Of a stretch of 32,009 bases of DNA, positions 29,247-32,009 are shown piece after piece; the first letter of the stretch is position 1; every line of letters begins with the position of its first letter. The position numbers were made by a program, and so were the translations under genes. Source of the stretch: DATJBC01 sp035515515 (GTDB lineage Bacteria > Actinomycetota > Acidimicrobiia > Acidimicrobiales > UBA8190). Where the stretch lies: contig DATJBC010000190.1 of NCBI GenBank assembly GCA_035515515.1, positions 1-32,009 on the forward strand, read 5' to 3'. Under the pieces are notes generated by a model that saw only the letters and a list, made by a program, of their open reading frames with translations, was not told the origin of the DNA and did no database searches.

Positions 29247-29258
29247 CAGGTCCTCGGC

Positions 29259-29287
29259 TTGCGGCAGATCGCGATATATCGTATAAA
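29259..29287 (+). promoter_or_regulatory. PadR gene promoter with embedded palindrome
   Basis: TTGCGG (-35, 29259-29264) and TATAAA (-10, 29282-29287) are separated by exactly 17 bp, the best spacing for the main sigma factor. The spacer contains the perfect palindrome CGATATATCG (29272-29281) directly against the -10 box, a natural place for an autorepressing regulator. The AT-rich box stands out from the surrounding DNA. Confidence 0.75.
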
Positions 29288-29290
29288 GTC

Positions 29291-29315
29291 GAGAGCGATC
29301 GAGAGCGATCGAGAG
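29291..29315 (+). repeat. 10-bp direct repeat in the PadR leader
   Basis: Two perfect copies of GAGAGCGATC (29291-29300, 29301-29310) and the first five bases (GAGAG) of a third, starting at about the expected transcription start. One turn of DNA per unit would put bound proteins on the same face. A related GAGCGATCGATG occurs at the start codon. Confidence 0.75.
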
Positions 29316-29412
29316 TGAGGCGGAGCACCCCGGCCCGCCTCACCCGACGGGCCGCCACGCGGCCCCAGAGAGGGCCGGAACGACCGGCCGCAACGACCGG
29401 AAGGAGCGATCG

Positions 29413-29970
29413 ATGCACGAGGACTACATGCGCATGGGAGGCCGGCAGCGCAGGGCTCGCCACCGGGGCCGCCCTCCCTGGGGCCCGGACTGGCGCGGCC
29501 CGGGTGGCTGGCGGGGCGGCGGCCGCCGGATGCGGCGAGGCGACATCCGTGCCGCGCTGCTGCTCGCCCTCACCGACGGGGCCGCCCACGGGTACGAGCT
29601 CATCGGCCGCCTGGAGGACAAGAGCGGCGGCACGTGGCGCCCCAGCCCGGGATCGGTGTACCCGACGCTGCAGATGTTCGAGGACGAGGGCCTCGTGCGC
29701 TCGGAGCAGCGCGACGGCAAGCGCGTCTACGAGCTCACCGACGAAGGCCGGGCGGCGGCCGCCGAGCGCGCCGAGCAGGAGGGCACGGAGCCGTGGAACG
29801 TGGGCTTGGAGGACGACAGCGAGTTCCACGCGCTGATCCGGGCGGCGGCGTCCATGTTCGCCGCCGCCAAGCAGATCGCCCGGCTCGGCGACCCCGAGCA
29901 GATGCAGCGGGCCACCGCAGCGCTGCGGGCCACCAGCAAGCAGCTCTACCAGATCCTGGCCGAGGACTGA
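29413..29970 (+). CDS. PadR-family transcriptional regulator
   Basis: A 185-residue regulator. After an Arg/Gly/Trp-rich N-terminal extension (1-40) comes the PadR winged helix: RGDIRAALLLALTDGAAHGY, then ELIGRLEDKSGGTWRPSPGS, then VYPTLQMFEDEGLV and the wing RDGKRVYELTDEGR. The C-terminal part (about 125-185) is helical and should mediate dimerisation. ATG 29413 is preceded by AAGGAG with six bases between. PadR proteins of this type usually repress themselves and a nearby efflux or stress gene. Here the promoter palindrome supports self-regulation, but no transporter is adjacent and the next gene is convergent. The target is therefore unknown. Confidence 0.93.
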   Translation: MHEDYMRMGGRQRRARHRGRPPWGPDWRGPGGWRGGGRRMRRGDIRAALLLALTDGAAHGYELIGRLEDKSGGTWRPSPGSVYPTLQMFEDEGLVRSEQRDGKRVYELTDEGRAAAAERAEQEGTEPWNVGLEDDSEFHALIRAAASMFAAAKQIARLGDPEQMQRATAALRATSKQLYQILAED

Positions 29971-29993
29971 CCGTCCCGGCCGGGGGGCGTCGC

Positions 29994-31130
29994 TCAGCGC
30001 ACGGCGAAGAGCCGCACGGCGTCGTCGACGCCCCGGAGCCCCACACCGCTCAGCGCGCTGACGTCCCAGGGCTCCTCGCCGGCGCCCCTGTTCCGCTCGA
30101 GGGCGTCGCGCACCACCTCGGTCACCACCACCGTCGAGGGCTCCGCCACCTCGACGGCGTGGGCGACCAGGTTGACGAGGGGCCCGAAGTAGTCGCCGTC
30201 GCGGGCGGCCACCACCCCGTGGCCCACGGCCCCGCGGGCCTCGGGGAGGGCGGGGTCGGCCGCCACCGCCCGGCACAGCTCCCGGGCGATGCGGGCGGCG
30301 TCCACGGCGGACGGGGCGATGAACATGGCCTCGTCGCCCATGAGCTTGACCACCCGCCCGTGGTGGGCGGCGGCGATGTCCCAGGCCGCTGACTCGAACC
30401 CCGTGAGCGCCAGGGCGTGCTCGGTCAGCGACAGCCCCGACGCCCAGGCGGTGGAGCCCACCAGGTCGACGAAGCCGAGGCCGACGGTGACCGCGCCGGC
30501 GCCGAACTCGTCGGCCCGCTCCGCCACCGAGCGCCGGATGGCACGCGCCATGTGCTCGCGCAGGAGGTTGTTCATGACCGCCGGCGCCAGACCGATGAAG
30601 ACGGCGGTGGCCTGCCCGGTGTCGCGGGCCCGGGCCGCGTCGCTGACGCCGTCCACCAGCTGCGGGCGCCGCTCGATGAGGAACAGGCTGACGGCGGCCT
30701 CCGCCACGCGGGCCATGGCGGACCCCATGACGCGGGAGAACGACAAGGTGGGCACCTCGCCGAAGAGCGCCGCTCCCGCGTCGAAGGCCGCCATGTCGTC
30801 GACCGTCGAGGGTGGGACCATCGGCTCGCCCGGCACGGCGGGCAGCCCGCTCGCCATGCGGAGCCGCATCACGCGGTCGGGCGAGGTGTGGGCGGCCGCC
30901 GCGACCTCTTCGATCGTGAGCAGCGCCTGGCCCCCACCGAGCGGGCGTTGGGCGGCCAGCGCCACGAGGGCCTCGGGCTCGCCGGCGCCCGCCATGTCGG
31001 CCAGCGTCACTCCCTCGCCGGCGAGGAACTGCAGGAGCTCCAGGCGGTCGGCGGCGTCGGGCGCGTCGGGGTCGTAGAGGCCGGCGGCGGCGAGCTCGGC
31101 CGGGCCGGGGGGCGCGGCGGGACCGGGCAC
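29994..31130 (-). CDS. Class III adenylate/guanylate cyclase with N-terminal pH-sensor-type regulatory domain
   Basis: A 378-residue soluble cyclase, probably making cAMP. Residues 25-200 resemble the regulatory domain of mycobacterial Rv1264-type cyclases (ELLQFLAGEGVTLADMA, then LLTIEEVAAAAHTSPDRVMR, VMGSAMARVAEAAVSLFLIE and MNNLLREHMARAIRRS). The catalytic domain has metal aspartates D222 (FVDLVGST) and D266 (KLMGDEAMF), the substrate lysine K262 and the transition-state asparagine N320. The arginine normally four residues after that asparagine is H324. I chose GTG 31130 because GGAGG stands five bases upstream. GTG 31196 would add a proline run. The promoter may be shared with the enoyl reductase gene 86 bp upstream on the same strand. 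Catalytic competence is uncertain because of H324. Confidence 0.88.
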   Translation of the reverse strand: MPGPAAPPGPAELAAAGLYDPDAPDAADRLELLQFLAGEGVTLADMAGAGEPEALVALAAQRPLGGGQALLTIEEVAAAAHTSPDRVMRLRMASGLPAVPGEPMVPPSTVDDMAAFDAGAALFGEVPTLSFSRVMGSAMARVAEAAVSLFLIERRPQLVDGVSDAARARDTGQATAVFIGLAPAVMNNLLREHMARAIRRSVAERADEFGAGAVTVGLGFVDLVGSTAWASGLSLTEHALALTGFESAAWDIAAAHHGRVVKLMGDEAMFIAPSAVDAARIARELCRAVAADPALPEARGAVGHGVVAARDGDYFGPLVNLVAHAVEVAEPSTVVVTEVVRDALERNRGAGEEPWDVSALSGVGLRGVDDAVRLFAVR

Positions 31131-31134
31131 CGGC

Positions 31135-31151
31135 TCCTCCGGGCCGGAGGA
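31135..31151 (-). promoter_or_regulatory. Palindrome covering the ribosome binding site of the cyclase gene
   Basis: TCCTCCGG, one base, CCGGAGGA: a perfect 17-bp palindrome whose downstream arm is the Shine-Dalgarno sequence of GTG 31130. In RNA the upstream arm is an exact anti-Shine-Dalgarno and could hide the site, unless ribosomes arriving from the upstream gene open it. Confidence 0.45.
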
Positions 31152-31216
31152 CCCGGGTCCCGGCGTCGGGGGAGGGGGCGGCGCGGGCGGCGGCACCGCG
31201 GGACCGGGCCTGGGGC

Positions 31217-32009
31217 TCAGGCGCCCATGGCGTGGACGCCCCCGTCGACGTGCAGCATCTCGCCGGTGGTCATGGGGAACCAGTCCGACAGGAGGGCGAC
31301 GCAGGCCCGGGCGACGGGCTCGGCGTCGCTCACGTCCCAGCCGAGGGGGGCCCGGCTGCCCCAGGTGTCCTCGAAGGAGGAGAAGCTGGGGATGGACTTG
31401 GCCGCCATGGTGCGCACCGGCCCGGCGGCCACGAGGTTGACCCGCACCCCCTCGGGCCCCAGGTCGCGCGCCAGGTAGCGGGCCAGGGACTCGAGCGCGG
31501 CCTTGGCCACCCCCATCCAGTCGTAGGCCGGCCAGGCCACGGTGGCGTCGAAGTCGAGGGCCACCACCGACGACCGTCCCGCCGCCGCCAGCAAGGGGCG
31601 CAGCGCGCCCACGAGCGCCTTGAGCGAGTAGGCGGACACCTCGAGGGCGGTGGCCACGTCGGGCCACTCGGCCCGCATGATGTCGCCGCCCAGGCAGTCG
31701 GGAGGGGCGAACCCGATGGCGTGGAGGACGCCGTCCACGCGGCCCCAGCGGGCGTGCAGGTCCGCGGCCGCGGCGCGCAGGTGGTCGGTGTCGGTGACGT
31801 CGATCTCGATGACGTCGGCCGGGTGCTCGAGCTTGCGCGCCGTGCGACGGGTGAGCGACAGGCCGCGTCCCGCGCCGGACAGGACGATCTCGGCACCCTC
31901 GGCCTGGGCCAGGCGGGCCACCCCGAACGCCAGCGACGCGTCGGTGAGGACCCCGGTGACGAGAAGGCGCTTGCCGGCCAGCAGGCCGGCGGCCGGGCCC
32001 GCGGCCGGG
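31217..32009 (-). CDS. fabI: Enoyl-[acyl-carrier-protein] reductase, FabI/InhA type (5' end outside the window)
   Basis: Carries out the last reduction of each fatty-acid elongation cycle with NADH. The visible 264 codons run from the right edge. They include LLAGKRLLVTGVLTD and LAFGVARLAQAEGAEIVLSG (cofactor site and first helix), then VLHAIGFAPP, LDFDATVAWPAYDWMGVAKA and NLVAAGPVRTMAA, ending with SDWFPMTTGEMLHVDGGVHA. The catalytic Y-x6-K pattern (YDWMGVAK) and the FD before it match InhA of mycobacteria, the isoniazid target. The start codon lies beyond base 32009, and about 10 Pro/Ala/Gly residues precede the first strand. The cyclase gene follows on the same strand 86 bp downstream. Confidence 0.93.
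   Translation of the reverse strand, partial: PAAGPAAGLLAGKRLLVTGVLTDASLAFGVARLAQAEGAEIVLSGAGRGLSLTRRTARKLEHPADVIEIDVTDTDHLRAAAADLHARWGRVDGVLHAIGFAPPDCLGGDIMRAEWPDVATALEVSAYSLKALVGALRPLLAAAGRSSVVALDFDATVAWPAYDWMGVAKAALESLARYLARDLGPEGVRVNLVAAGPVRTMAAKSIPSFSSFEDTWGSRAPLGWDVSDAEPVARACVALLSDWFPMTTGEMLHVDGGVHAMGA

Noticed and set aside
27823..29286. Plus-strand open frame of 487 codons across the low-GC island
   Set aside because: Antisense to the intact GNAT gene over a third of its length, with no recognisable domain and no continuity of codon bias.

Overview
The window reads as a stretch of chromosome from a very GC-rich actinobacterium, possibly an Acidimicrobiia-type lineage. The evidence is a G/C-saturated third codon position in nearly all genes, many GTG (and one likely TTG) starts, 4-bp GTGA stop/start overlaps, likely leaderless starts behind TAnnnT -10 boxes, an InhA-type FabI, and an Rv1264-like class III cyclase. 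The lineage is inference from style and gene content; no rRNA or other marker is present.

Region 1 (about 0.4-18.1 kb) is a surface-polysaccharide locus. It opens with a translationally coupled trio for activated-sugar synthesis and decoration: a glucose-1-phosphate cytidylyltransferase-like enzyme, an NDP-sugar 4,6-dehydratase/epimerase and a hexapeptide acyltransferase. Then come eight glycosyltransferase genes: four GT4, three single-domain GT2, and one with two GT2 domains in one chain. Two of the GT2s are paralogues. In the middle sit an ABC exporter pair, a Wzt-like ATPase with a C-terminal cargo-type domain and a Wzm-like permease. The minus-strand run permease > ATPase > GT2 > GT2-GT2 > GT4 looks like one operon. 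The locus ends with a Wzz-like protein and an O-antigen ligase/polymerase-family membrane protein that appears to carry its own Wzz-like periplasmic module at the C terminus. It therefore mixes ABC-export and Wzy/Wzz logic. Four of four convergent gene pairs here overlap tail-to-tail by 55-150 bp.

Region 2 (18.2-23.0 kb) handles acyl-CoA: a TesB-like thioesterase, a nitronate monooxygenase, a TetR regulator, an enoyl-CoA hydratase and a 2,4-dienoyl-CoA-reductase-like SDR. A perfect 9-6-9 bp palindrome between the divergent TetR and hydratase genes is a strong operator candidate.

Region 3 (23.0-27.7 kb) holds a secreted or anchored beta-domain protein of unknown role, an MFS/GPH-type transporter, a GNAT acetyltransferase and an aldehyde dehydrogenase.

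Region 4 (27.7-29.3 kb) is compositionally different (visibly lower GC) and mostly non-coding, with one intact GNAT gene. It may be a recent insertion or a decayed segment.

Region 5 (29.3-32.0 kb) has a PadR regulator behind a well-formed promoter with an embedded palindrome, a pH-sensor-type class III nucleotidyl cyclase with an altered active-site residue, and an enoyl-ACP reductase (FabI/InhA type) that runs off the right edge.

I saw no tRNA, rRNA, CRISPR array, insertion sequence or phage gene.
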